A stretch of 64,000 nt of DNA from Thuidium tamariscinum (lineage: Eukaryota; Streptophyta; Bryopsida; Hypnales; Thuidiaceae): contig OX344752.2 in assembly GCA_947034885.2 (NCBI GenBank), positions 20,855,386 to 20,919,385 of the forward strand, written 5' to 3'. Every line of letters starts with the position of its first letter. The first letter of the stretch is position 1. This document shows, one piece after another, positions 10,662 through 21,556 of this stretch. A model generated the notes under the pieces. The model saw only the letters and a program-made list of their open reading frames with translations, had not been told where the DNA came from and did not search any database. The position numbers and the translations under genes are program-made.

Positions 10662-11189
10662 TTAAGGGAGAAACACCAATACCGCACTTGTGCCTTTCAG
10701 TGGATCCTAGAACTCATCCCAAACCATCCCTAGACTACAAAGAATGTATTTGCCAAATGTTTGATTATAATTCTTTGATGCAATTAAAAGATACATACCA
10801 AAATCTAATTGGTTCACTTCTGATTTCAGTAGCATTTAGATTTGGGGGCATCTATTGAACAATTTTAGTGGTCTAAAGAGCCAACACTTTGAAAAATTAT
10901 AGAAATTCCAAATGACATCCAAAGAAATCTTTTTTTGAATAATATTCTTGATTTTCACCTGCTAATACTAGAAAAATATTATTTTTAGAAAAAATTGCCT
11001 CCACCTATGTTGAATTCCTTATTTGGACATTTTTGGGTGCTTCCACCATAATTACTACACAAATTGAAGGGCAAACTCTTGTCATTTTCTTGTTGCATTT
11101 TCCATGGCAAGCAACAACTAATGATTTCTAGGATGATGCATTAAAGTTGCGGCACTAGTAACCAATCATTTAGCAATTTTGAAGCAGAT

Positions 11190-11590
11190 TGTGCATAGCA
11201 TGATGTGGTGGAAATTTTTCCCATGTAGAAAGATAGGAAATATAGAGATTGCAAAATTTTCAAAGTTTACTTCCCAAAATTGAAGTTACTATAAATTTTG
11301 GGAACTGAAAAGAACTCTTGACCAATAACCAATGTTTAGAATCTTCCTATTCCAATCATTCAAGAGTTACTTTTCAGGTCACTACTTCCTATTTTCACTC
11401 TCAATAATTTGGAACATGTGTCATAACCTTATTAGTCTCAACCTCAAAAAGGACCAGAAAAATGCATTCCAAGCCCCTGGTTGGAATTTGTTCTCACCTT
11501 CATTAGAAATATTGCACTCCTACAAATTGGATACTGGGTGTGGTTGGCAATTGGCCCATTGACCTTGCGTGTAATAGACTTCATATCTTG
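11190..11590 (+). repeat. Diverged copy of the AAGGTAGGACCACC element
   Basis: The order of blocks resembles 22,440-22,787: a 'gaaatatagagattgc' block, an 'attgaagttactataaatttt' block, 'cctattccaatcatt', 'ggaacatgtgtcat' and finally 'gggtgtggttggcaattgg'. Its ends are not sharp. It lies inside large element A. Confidence 0.4.
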
Positions 11591-12652
11591 TAAGTTTGAT
11601 TTAAGACTTTGCCTTTATTTTCTCACTTTTGCCTCATAGAAATAGATTTATTCAATAGTTTAGTGAAATATGGTGTATCTTCTTAGGGTTGCTTTAAACT
11701 TAGAAGCTAGGCCAATTTCCTTTGAAACCAATTGTACCAAATTTCAGACCCTTTTTAGTTGAAGGCCAGCCACAACTACTCATTAGACTATAAGATCATA
11801 ATGGGGGCAATTCTCCCATGTACAAATGCATGCAGGCCAAGAAGTCAAATTGATTCAATAAATCTTAGAAAAGATAGGGGGAGAGGGGGGACTTTTAGCA
11901 TTGTTTTACACAAATAGGCCAAACCAATTCTCCTAAAGGTCGTTGCCGCAAAATCCAACAAATCTAATTTGTTGACAAAAATAATACATTATAAAAAAAA
12001 AATTGAAATATGACATTGGCCTTAAAGCCAAAAATTTGGCTCCCAAATTTAATTCAACAAACTCAAGGAATGTCAAAGCATATCTTCTTTGAATGAAAAG
12101 TCAATTTCACAAAATTGGCTTAACTTCTACGAATATTTGGAGTTGGGGTTGATTTCAATCTTTATTTGATTGCCAATGAGGATTATAGACTTGTAATGAC
12201 ACACTAAATTAGCAAGGCCTCTAGATGTAAAGTGGCCTTTAGACTATTTGTACCAAGACAAAAATCAAAATTTTCAATCAAATGAAACACTAAGGTAGAG
12301 GTTTACATCAAATGATGTAGATGTTGGAAGATGAATCAAGGTTATCCTTGATTTTGCCTTATCTTCCTAATTGCATCTCATGAAAATGAATATATATGAA
12401 AAAATAATGGAATAATCAATGTGATTCTAGATTCATTGCATCCATACAAACTCATATATTTCATAAAATCAAACATAGGATGTACAAAACAACTTGAAGT
12501 TTGTAGAATATCCTTACTAAATTGAAAAAACAACTAAATAACATCAAATACCAAAGTTTTTCTTAGTTCTACAACTTTGGGAGGGAATGTTCTCACAATA
12601 AAATTTAACTAGAAGGGTTACAAATTGCAAAAGAAATAGGAATTACAATTGT

Positions 12653-12942
12653 CATAAGAGGATTTTTCAAGGCTTTAGGAGACCGTTTCAGCCCAGTTCC
12701 CCTGTCTGCGAACGCGTCAGATAAAATAATAATTAAAAAAAATTTAATAATTAAAAAAATTTAATATTAAAATATTATTAAAAAAATTTAAAAAATTTAA
12801 AAAAAATTTAAAAATTAATTAAATATGATTATCTGATGTGGCAGTCTCTTGGCCACATCAGATCGCCTCAGTGGTAGCGTTTAGAGAGTTCCCATGGCCT
12901 GAGAACTCACGGTCTTCCAAAGTAGCTAAAAATCCTCTTATG
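12653..12942. mobile_element. MITE with CATAAGAGG termini, copy 1
   Basis: It begins CATAAGAGGATTTTT and ends AAAATCCTCTTATG. Inside are a strongly AT-rich core (12,720-12,830) and the palindromic block TGATGTGGCAGTCTCTTGG followed by CCACATCAGATC. The same block occurs in the elements at 25,197-25,453 and 37,657-37,952. The target duplication is unclear. It is nested within large element A. Confidence 0.75.
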
Positions 12943-14041
12943 TGATTTTACAATAGTCATTTGGATTGACTTTTGATTTCAAGAAAATTTGAAATTTGAA
13001 AATAAAATAAAAACTCTTTGTTAAGTTGCTTGCATGTCAAATGCTAAATCTTACTCACATAAATTTTGAGGCATTTAGAAATAAGGACACCAAATTTTGA
13101 TATGTTTTGTTGGACATCAAAATAACATATTATTTTTTTATTACACAACTTACTCCAAATCAAAATCTACTGTATACATTAATGAAATGAATTTACCATG
13201 TTGTTTTTCCCAAAATCCAATGCATTTCAATCTCATGAATAGAAACTTGTAAGACTCAAAAACCTAAGTATTGAAATAAGACCTGCTAGAAAAAAATTTG
13301 AATTTGAAAATCAAAATTCAATTATTTTGTACCTACAAAACAATATATAATGAAATAGTAGTTTAACAAAAAAAAATCATAAAATTTCAGAATTTATCAA
13401 CACCAAAATTTGATTCTTTAGAAATTTGGGATCAAAAGCCCAGTCAAGTTCAACATTCTAAAAGCACAATCAAGTTCAATATTCTAAATAAAATCAAGGT
13501 GGTGGGTTTTCTATTTTGAAGCTTTTTAAGATAGTCATGCTTCCACCTACTAATGTTTTTTATCCATTTTTGCAACAAACATCTTTGAAAATTCTTATCA
13601 ATTTCAATTCTTAGCACTATAACATTCATTACCATGCATTGGTATTACCTTTTGGCTCTATAACTATGGTGGAAACACCCAAAACCATCCAAATAAGGAA
13701 TTCAACATAGTTGGAGACTTGCAGGGAGATTTTTCTTAAAATAGTACTTTTCTAGTATTAGCGAGTGAAAATTATGAATATTAAAAAAAATAGATTTTTT
13801 GGATGCCGTATGTAATTTCTATTATTTTCCAAATTGTTGTCTCCCTAGACCATTGGACTTGTTCAATAGATGCCCCCAAATCTCAACGGTGACAAAATCA
13901 GCAATGAGCCAATCACATTATGGTATGTGTCTTTAATATGTGTCAGCAAATTAGAGTGAAGCATTTGGCAAACACATTAATTGTAGTCTAGGGATTCTAG
14001 GGTCTATTGCAAGATACAAGGACAGGTTTGAGTGTTTCTCC

Positions 14042-14323
14042 ATTATAGTGATGGTATGAAATATACCACATCCAATAGTGTTTGCATCCTCCCCTTGTCT
14101 AATTAGCTATTGATGGTACTATTAGATGTGAAATATTCCACACCATCATTGTAGAGTTAAGACTGTGCCAGAATTTGCTATTGAATGTTATAAGATTAAT
14201 ATGATTCCATTTCTGTTTTCGAGCAATTCAACTAATTCTGTTTTTGAAAATTAAAATACATTTGAAATCCCATTTCATTTGTTTCAAAAATTAAAATAAA
14301 ATAAAGATACATGCAACAATAAC
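14042..14323. other. Short intergenic segment
   Basis: Between large element A and the type III element. AT-rich, with two 'gtgaaatatnccac'-like blocks at about 14,055 and 14,130 and no gene. Confidence 0.4.
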
Positions 14324-14327
14324 TTAA

Positions 14328-15037
14328 CCCCTAAACACCGGCGACACCATTCCGTGGCGTTTCGATGAATAGAAGAGTGTGTGGAGAGACATTGTGAGCA
14401 CTTTTTCATCCATTTTTTGCTTGGTGATCTTCCATGGGGGTTATAAAGAGTACCTAATTGAGTTTGTAGACTTGCTAGTGTTTGTCTTTTCATGAATGAG
14501 AAGTAAGTAAAAAAGACGGATGGCAAAATTTGCTATTTCAATGTATTTTGTTCTTTGCTCTAAATCTGAAATTTCTTCTTGAAAATGACATTTTTTGAGT
14601 TTGAGACCAACTAACAAAATAAAGGCCATGTACTCTAGTTTCCAATACAATTGGAATTTTTGAAAAATTCGTAATATTGAATATTTTATTATAATTTAAA
14701 CTCTGGATGTATTTTCAATATCCATTATATTATACTTATAGAAGGACACGGAAATTGTATTTACACCATGATGTTTGTCACTGTAAAGCACATACATGGT
14801 GAAATTTTCAGATTTTTTGAAATCATTTTCTATTTAATGTGTTTTTTTCTTCACTTTTCCTTCAGAAATTCTCAGAAAAATCAATTTTCCTCATAAAAAT
14901 CTAAATTTTTTTTGAAGTAGAGAAGACATGTAGTTTCATCTCTGAAAAATAAATATAAAATTTTTCATACAAATCTACTTCAAAAACGGCAATGAACTAA
15001 GTGACAAGCCAATGGTTACTGGTCCAACATTTCAATG
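14328..15037. mobile_element. TTAA-flanked element, type III
   Basis: TTAA (14,324-14,327) is followed by CCCCTAAACACCGGCGACAC. The element probably ends before the TTAA at 15,038-15,041, although that end does not repeat the terminal sequence clearly. An inverted copy occupies 1-547, and a truncated CCCCTAA end is at 58,930-59,040. Confidence 0.5.
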
Positions 15038-15041
15038 TTAA

Positions 15042-16460
15042 GGACAAAACATCCATTCCCGCACCTATTGTTTGTAGTAGAGTGTAGATTCACCCAAATG
15101 CGTTAGTAGAGTTTCCTTGATGTGTTTGCCAGATGCTTGATTCTAATTGGTTGACGCATTTCAAGGACACATATAAATATCTGATTGGCTCACTGTTTAT
15201 TTCAACAAAGTTCAGTTCAAGGTACACCTATAGGACAGTTTCATAGGTCTAGAAAGAAAACACTTTGAAAATTTGTAGAAATTACATACTATATCCGCAT
15301 TTTTTTTAATATTCATGATTTTTACTTGCTCATACTAGAAAAATATCATTTTTAGAAAACGCTACCTCCCGAACTATGCTAAATTCCTTATTTGGACGTT
15401 TTTGGGTGTTTCCACTGTAAAAGGTCATATTTGGTATATTGGGATTGTTCGCCGTCTTATTTTTATCTTCGACTCAAGGATAAATTGCTTTATCTCTTAA
15501 CTAGTATTTTTTTATGTAAAGGTAAGAACACTAACTTTTAGAACTTTATTATAGAATCACTATTTGATCATTATTTATTTTTGTTTTTAATTAATATTTT
15601 TTTAAATGAATTTTCCAGTAACTAACATTTTGTCTCAAAATCTGCAAAAAGTCTCAATTTAACAAATATGGCCTTGTAAGCACATTCTACAAGATACCCA
15701 GATTGCAAATCTGTGTGGTCATAGGGTAAGTCAAGGTATGTCATATATTGTCTCCCATTGTCATCACTCATTAAGACTTTTGATGTACAAATGGTGACAT
15801 TTATTTTTTTAAAACAAATGAAACCCGAATTCCATTGCCAGAGAACCAAAGTACAAACCAGCCAGCCACAGGTGGCCATGACACTTGTTTTTGAGTTTGG
15901 TTTCACACTAGCTTCAAGAGGATCCAAGTGAAAGTCCTTATAACTTACTTGTTCTTCTTCTCCAGTCAAATGAATTGAACAATGGTATTATAAACAGGAG
16001 TAAGTTAACTTTAAAAAATTTGAAATCTTATTGAAATTCTGTTTCATTTGTGCAAAATAAAAAAAATCTGAGCTTAAGTATAGTGAAAACACTCAAAACC
16101 GTCTGTTTAAGCAATTCTGAATAGTTGGAGGCATTTTTTGTAAAAATAATATTTTTATAATATTAGTGAGTGAAAATCATGAATATTAAAAAATTAAAAT
16201 TTTCAAATGTAGTATGTAATTTCTATAAATTTTCAAAGTATTGGCTCCCTAAACCACTAGAACCATCTTATAGGTGTACCTTGAACTAAACTCTGCTGAA
16301 ATTAGTTGTCAGTGAATGAAAATTATACATGAGTTTTACAATTGCATCAACAAATTAGAATTAAACATTTGTAGGACACTTTAATGAATGCTTATAGACA
16401 AATTTAGTAATACTCTAGGGTTCAAGAATGGGTACAGGGATAGAAATGGGTGTTTCTACT
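15042..16460. mobile_element. Long-inverted-repeat element (B), relative of A
   Basis: Left and right arms of about 380 bp are inverted copies, sharing 'ggtacacctataggac'-like, 'tcatgatttttacttgct'-like and 'cttatttggacg'-like blocks with each other and with element A. TTAA lies on both sides (15,038-15,041 and 16,461-16,464). The interior of about 650 bp has no clear gene. Confidence 0.65.
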
Positions 16461-16570
16461 TTAAATTTGGGTAGAATTTGTAGCAAGATCCAATGGCTAT
16501 TGTAAAGTCTACCTTTGTAATAAGTTAATTTTTTTTAAACTTGAAGTTTGTTTTGTAATAAGTAACTTAA

Positions 16571-16793
16571 CTCTTGAAGGATGGACCAGTGACCATGGAA
16601 ATCATGCATTTTTTATATCGTGTAACATCATCTACTTTAAAAAAGCCAAAAATACTAATTGGAAGTCAAAGTATTGTAGAAGATCTTGTCCTTCCACCCC
16701 TAATACCAAGGATGAAAAGTTGTACTTTTGTCCTACAGGGAAAGATTCTTTGTCATTCAAAGGACACCAAATATTTGCAGTGGCGTTCAAGGG
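16571..16793. repeat. Possible small TTAA-flanked element
   Basis: TTAA (16,567-16,570) is followed by CTCTTGAAGGATGG, and the segment ends TTCAAGGG before the TTAA at 16,794. The terminal match is only about 8-10 bp, so it may be chance. It would share its right TTAA with the next element. Confidence 0.35.
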
Positions 16794-16797
16794 TTAA

Positions 16798-17507
16798 CCC
16801 CTAAAGGACTAAACTACATTTTTGGCAATATAGCAATTTTAGGCAGTTCACTACGCATGGAGTTTTTTTTTCTTTGAAATTTTTACACAATGTGTGCCCA
16901 AGGAGTAGCTTTAAGACCCAACAATTTTCATAACTTTTGAGTGCCTGGTTAAAAAGTTATTGCATAATATGTCATTTTCATTAGACGGCAGGCAGTCCGG
17001 GCAGCCCAAAAAAATTCTTTAAAATTTGAAATTGATTCTTTACATTTATATACACATGGTAAGCTTTGAATCATTTCATTTGGATTAATTAAATGAAAGT
17101 TATGAGGAATTTTAGTTTGTGGGTGGATATGGATTTCAAAGACTACACACCTACCCGCAAACTAAAATTCCTCATAACTTTCATTTAATTAATTAAAATG
17201 GAATGATTTGAAGCTTACCATGTGTATATGAATGTAAAGAATCAATTTCAAATCTTTAATTTTTTTAAAGTGTTTTATAAAGAAGTTTTTTGGGCTGCCC
17301 GGACTACCCGCCGTCCAATGAAAATGACATATTATGCAATAACTTTTTAACCATGTACTCAAAAGTTATGAAAATTTTTGGGTCTTAAAGCTACTCCTTG
17401 GATACACATTGTGTAAAAATTTCAAAGAAAAGAAATAAAAACTCCATGTGTAGTGAGCTGCCCAAAATCGCTATGTTGCCAAAAAACACAGCTTGGTCTT
17501 TTAGGGG
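16798..17507. mobile_element. TTAA-flanked type I element, 710-bp palindrome
   Basis: It starts CCCCTAAAGGACTAAAC, ends GTCTTTTAGGGG, and has TTAA at 16,794-16,797 and 17,508-17,511. Both arms run inward as near-perfect complements for over 300 bp, including 'gtccgggcagcccaaa' against 'tttgggctgcccggac' and the 'ctcataactttcatttaatt' block, so almost the whole element is one foldback. Related one-armed copies lie at 18,770-19,137, 20,103-21,032, 27,809-28,725, 46,775-47,163 and 47,736-48,662. Confidence 0.85.
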
Positions 17508-17564
17508 TTAAAAGTCTAAACTATATTATCAGGTACAAGGGTTTAACCTTAAGGTTTCTTGACA

Positions 17565-17964
17565 AAGGTAGGACCACCAATAAGCAATTGACACCCTATA
17601 ACCAACCTATCAATGGACGTATTCCCAACCAAAGCTAAAATGTTTTTTTTTCTCCTTTTCAAAGTTGGGACTCAAAGTTCATGGCACATGTCCAAAGTAG
17701 CGTGCAAGAAAGTAGGAAAGAGTGAGTAAAAAAGGTTTTTTTTTCGTGATTGGAATTAGAAGAGTCTACAAATTGGTGATGGGTACAATGCACCTTTTGC
17801 CTTTTAAAATCCACAATAATTTCAATTCATGTGATAAAATTACCAAAATTTTTGCAATCCCCATCATTTCTATCATTGCACCTCTAAAAATATTTTCTTT
17901 ACCTTGCACACACTAGATCATGTCTAAAATACCTTAAGTGATTGGTTATAGGTGGTAATACCTT
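17565..17964. mobile_element. Element with AAGGTAGGACCACC termini (empty-site copy)
   Basis: It starts AAGGTAGGACCACCAATAAG and ends with the complement of AAGGTATTACCACC. The copy at 21,557-22,787 is in the opposite orientation. This copy has the plain sequence 'accttaagtgattggttata' at 17,931-17,950, where the other copy carries an 839-bp TTAA-flanked insertion. No coding sequence. Confidence 0.75.
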
Positions 17965-18203
17965 ATGTTTTTCCCCCAAAACACTCCCAAACTATCATTT
18001 CTTGTACAAATACCAAATCTTAGAAACAAAGGATTTTTTGAACATATGTAATCATATGATCTTATAGTATGCTAGTTTGAGAAGATGTAATAAAATTTTG
18101 GAAATTTCCACTATGTGGATTGCAAGATATCAACATTTGTATTGAAAAGAATCCTTTTTTTTATCATGCAATGAACAAGGCAATTGTGCTTTACAAGGTC
18201 ACA

Positions 18204-18479
18204 TAAGGTGGGTACACCTAAAAGTGTCACTTTTTGGTACTGTGCCTAGTAACTATTATTGGTCTAATCAAATTTTCATATAGTCTTCTTGGCAAGTGAA
18301 AGCACGTTCCAATGCACCAAAAAACATAGCATTTAGATACAATATGCAAAAGTTATTAAGGTTCAAAGTTTGTTTCTAAAAGCGCTCCAACCAAAAAGGT
18401 ACATAATGGAATTTAGAAATGTACAACAACTATAGATGGCACTTTTAGGTGAGGTGCAATTTTAGGTGTACCCACCTTA
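18204..18479. mobile_element. TAAGGTRGGTACACC MITE, copy b
   Basis: It begins TAAGGTGGGTACACCTAAAA, ends TTTTAGGTGTACCCACCTTA, and folds back imperfectly. It keeps an uninterrupted TTAA (18,356-18,359) at the position where copy c received a 930-bp insertion. Confidence 0.85.
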
Positions 18480-18769
18480 CGTATGAAAAAATGTTTATGT
18501 TGTTGGTGCTTTTCTGGATTCATTCTTCTAGGCGAGTTAGCTACATGCTAAAAAAATTCAAATCAATTGGAATTGTACAACTTATAGGAAAAAAATAGTA
18601 AATAGAAAGAAGCAAAAGATGGTTCAAAATATTAAGTTGTTAAGAATTTACTTTTAGAATTAAAAGAAAATGCTAATTTCAATGGTTGTGAAATTGTAAT
18701 AAGCTATAGGCTACACGTTTCCTACGGGTTGTTTTTTTCAAGATGTATTTTAGAAATTGAGTGAAACAA
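18480..18769. other. Intergenic AT-rich DNA
   Basis: No gene or clear repeat was recognised. Confidence 0.4.
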
Positions 18770-19137
18770 AGGGTTTTTAAGTTTATTTTAGATTTGAATT
18801 CTATAATTGCTTATAAACTAAAAAACCTCATAACTTTCATCTCATTAATCAAAAGGGAATTATTCAAAGCTTTCTACATGTATATAAATCTAAAAAAACA
18901 ATCTCAAAATCATTATTTTTGAAAAAGTAAAATTTTCTTATCTGCTAAAATTACTTGGCCTAGATTCATATCATACAACAACTTTTTAACAATGTCATCA
19001 AAAGCAATGAAAATTGTTGGACCTTAAGGAAAAACCTTGTCTTCATGTTGTATAAAAATCTTAAAGGAAAAAGAAAATCCATTTGTAATGAACTCCTAAA
19101 ATGGTTGCATCCCTCCCAAACATAATTTGGTCCTTTA
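18770..19137. mobile_element. Truncated TTAA type I element (right half)
   Basis: The segment matches the right arm of the type I elements: 'aaaaacctcataactttcatc', 'ttattcaaagctt', 'acaacaactttttaac' and the end 'ttggtcctttaggg' followed by ATTAA. No left terminus was found. Confidence 0.65.
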
Positions 19138-19142
19138 GGGAT

Positions 19143-19977
19143 TAAACTTTGTTCAAGGCAAGCAACTCTTGGCTTAGGTTGTGCCAATGTTTAATATTGT
19201 GACGGTTAGTTCATTGTTAGTTGAAAGGTATTGAGAATAAACCTAGTTGCAATTTGAAACCATTGGAAAAAAATGTTATAAAAATCAATAAAATTTCTAT
19301 TTAGAAAAAAAAATAGGAAAAAAAATGGATGTAACTTAGTATTTGGAAAACCGATTCAATTTGGGAATTATAGGAAAATAGCTCGAACAACTCAAAAAAA
19401 TATCCCAAACACTTGGTTGTGCTCTCCATTTTGCAATGAATAAGTCAAATCCATTCATTCAAAAACAACAACAACAAAACTTTGTTAAAAGCCTAATGGT
19501 CTAAACTTAGGGCCACTTCACACTATGGTCATCTAAGTCGAGAGGTCATGGTTTTCTCAAATCTAATTGGTGAAAATCATGGTTTCTAAAATCTGATTAA
19601 AGTAGAAGGCTCGAACTTCAACAAGGCATTTAGAACCAAATATGGATTAGAGGTACATTTCTCTTTCTACAATATTCAAAAATGTACAAATTGTGTACAT
19701 TCTAGGTGGTGGTCGCTCTTAGAGCCCTATGGCTTTCAACTTCAAAATTTCATAATTAATTCTACAAAGATCCAAAAAATATCAAACAACTTGGGTTGGA
19801 TGTCATTTCCTCTTGTCTTTCAAAGAAAATTTATTGAAAAATATTTCAAGATGTTTTCCCTCCCCAAAATTCAGCTTCAGCACTTACATGGTCACTTTAT
19901 GGACCTCCTACCTTAGTAGAAATCCACAGGCTCTTGACGAAGATGGCCAAGTGTGAAGTAGTGATCCCCAAACTGGC
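19143..19977. other. Intergenic AT-rich DNA, no gene
   Basis: No significant open frame or repeat family was recognised. Confidence 0.4.
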
Positions 19978-21187
19978 TAAGGTAGGTACACCCAAAAGCG
20001 CCTTGTTCCTAAAAGTGCCATCTAAAGTGCACATACATTTCCAAAATCAGTCATGTTCACATACTGTAGATGGCGCTTTCAGAAACAGACTTTGACTATT
20101 AACCCCCAAAGGACCATTGTCCCCTCGGGGGACAATTTGGAGTTCGGGCAGGTTCCGTAGACCTCAATTTTTAATGAATCTTTTTGAAACTTTCTCATAA
20201 GATAGGAAAACTAATTAGCTTCATGGGAATGTAATTTTTATTTCAATTGGTGACCGGGAGCAAAAGTTATACCACAAAAAGCCCAAATTTTCATTCAGCG
20301 GGCAGAAATTTTTTTTGCAAAAAGTCAAAATTTAATTTTTAAATTTTTTTTCTAAAATAATATATTTTTGCCTACATGTGAAGCTTTGATTCACTCTATT
20401 TGGACTTATAATGAGAAAATTATGGACAATCTTGTTTTTCGGGCAATCTAAACAATTTCTTGAAAAAATAACTTATAGAGTTATAGGATTCATTTTTGAA
20501 TGCAATTTTCACAATTTTTCAAAAAAAATTGTTGGACAAGGTTATGTTTACTTTCTAGAACAATTTCACCATTGGAATTATTGTATTTCAATCCCATCTT
20601 AGAGTTATTAACCATTTAGTTTTTCTTTCAATCTTGGACCTACATCTACTTAACAATTTTTTAAAGAATGAAAATCAAGTGTTTTTTGTGTGAAATTTTT
20701 TTGCTAGACTCTCAACTCAATTTCTTAATACAAAAAATTATAAATTCAAAGTCTATAGTGCAATTTTTTAATACAAATTCCAGTCAAAGTCATCTGAAAT
20801 TGCAAACCACAGTTCAAAAAAACTTGTATTTCCAACTTTGAATGCTCATATCTTCCAATTTGTATGGTCAAACTTCATGAAATTTTTGCCACTTGATCTC
20901 AATCAAGTTAAGTACAAGATCCTATGGTTAGATTCTTAAAAAATATATATTTTTTGTTTTCTTGGATGAATGCAACAGAAATGGCAGTTTTGAGAGGTTT
21001 TTGACAGAAAAAAGGCCTTGGTCCTTTAGGGGTTAATAACTTTTGCATACGGTATCCAAATCCTACGTTATTTGGTGTGTTGGAACATGCTTTCACTTGC
21101 CAACAAGACTACATAAAATTTGAACTAATTAATAGCAAGAACTAGGCTCAGTATGAATAAGTGGCGCTTTTAGATGTACCTACCTTA
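19978..21187. mobile_element. TAAGGTRGGTACACC MITE, copy c, interrupted
   Basis: It starts TAAGGTAGGTACACCCAAAA and ends TTAGATGTACCTACCTTA. After removal of 20,103-21,032 plus one TTAA it aligns end to end with copy d (27,234-27,510), to a length near 275 bp. This makes the inserted element demonstrably younger than its host copy. Confidence 0.85.
20103..21032. mobile_element. TTAA-flanked type I element nested in a MITE
   Basis: It starts CCCCCAAAGGACCA and ends TGGTCCTTTAGGGG, with TTAA directly on both sides (20,099-20,102 and 21,033-21,036). The same MITE at 27,355-27,358 and at 18,356-18,359 has a single TTAA there, so the target duplication is TTAA. The interior includes 'cgggcaggtt' near the left end but no convincing transposase. 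The 930 bp are therefore non-autonomous. Confidence 0.9.
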
Positions 21188-21556
21188 AATTTCACTCGAT
21201 TGCTACATAATTTCTTCATGCCCCCAGTGTAAATTTCAGAAAAAAATATTTCAAAAATGAACATTTGGCTAAAAACCTTGAACTTGTTTTGAGATCACTG
21301 GTGTGAAGTGGCTGGCCCTTAGATTAGGCAAGTTGCAACAACCTAAGTAAGTTAGTTTTTTTACTCCTAAGATAGCTTTGAGCGTACTAAGCATAATTAA
21401 TAACTCCATATAAATGCCGCACACTTCTGCGAAGCCTAATTAAGATATCCAATTTAGAGTTCCAGGCCTCTGAACTCCTTGAAACGTGTTGACCTTTGAC
21501 CCCCAAAGTCAGACTAAACCTTAGCTTTTTTCTTTTTTTTAATAAACGAAATCTTT
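21188..21556. other. Intergenic AT-rich DNA
   Basis: No gene was recognised. Confidence 0.4.

Larger units (their letters stand above)
10666..14041. mobile_element. Large element with ~375-bp inverted repeats (A)
   Basis: The left arm (10,666 to about 11,045) and right arm (about 13,665-14,041) are clear inverted copies, with shared blocks GGAGAAACAC, 'cctagactaca', 'gggggcatctattgaacaa' and 'ttccttatttgga'. About 2.6 kb lies between them with no transposase frame, and it contains other elements (12,653-12,942). A shorter relative is at 15,042-16,460. The left flank is the TTAA shared with the preceding element; the right flank is ATTA, so a TTAA duplication is possible but not proven. Long terminal inverted repeats also occur in Mutator-like and foldback elements. 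Confidence 0.65.
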
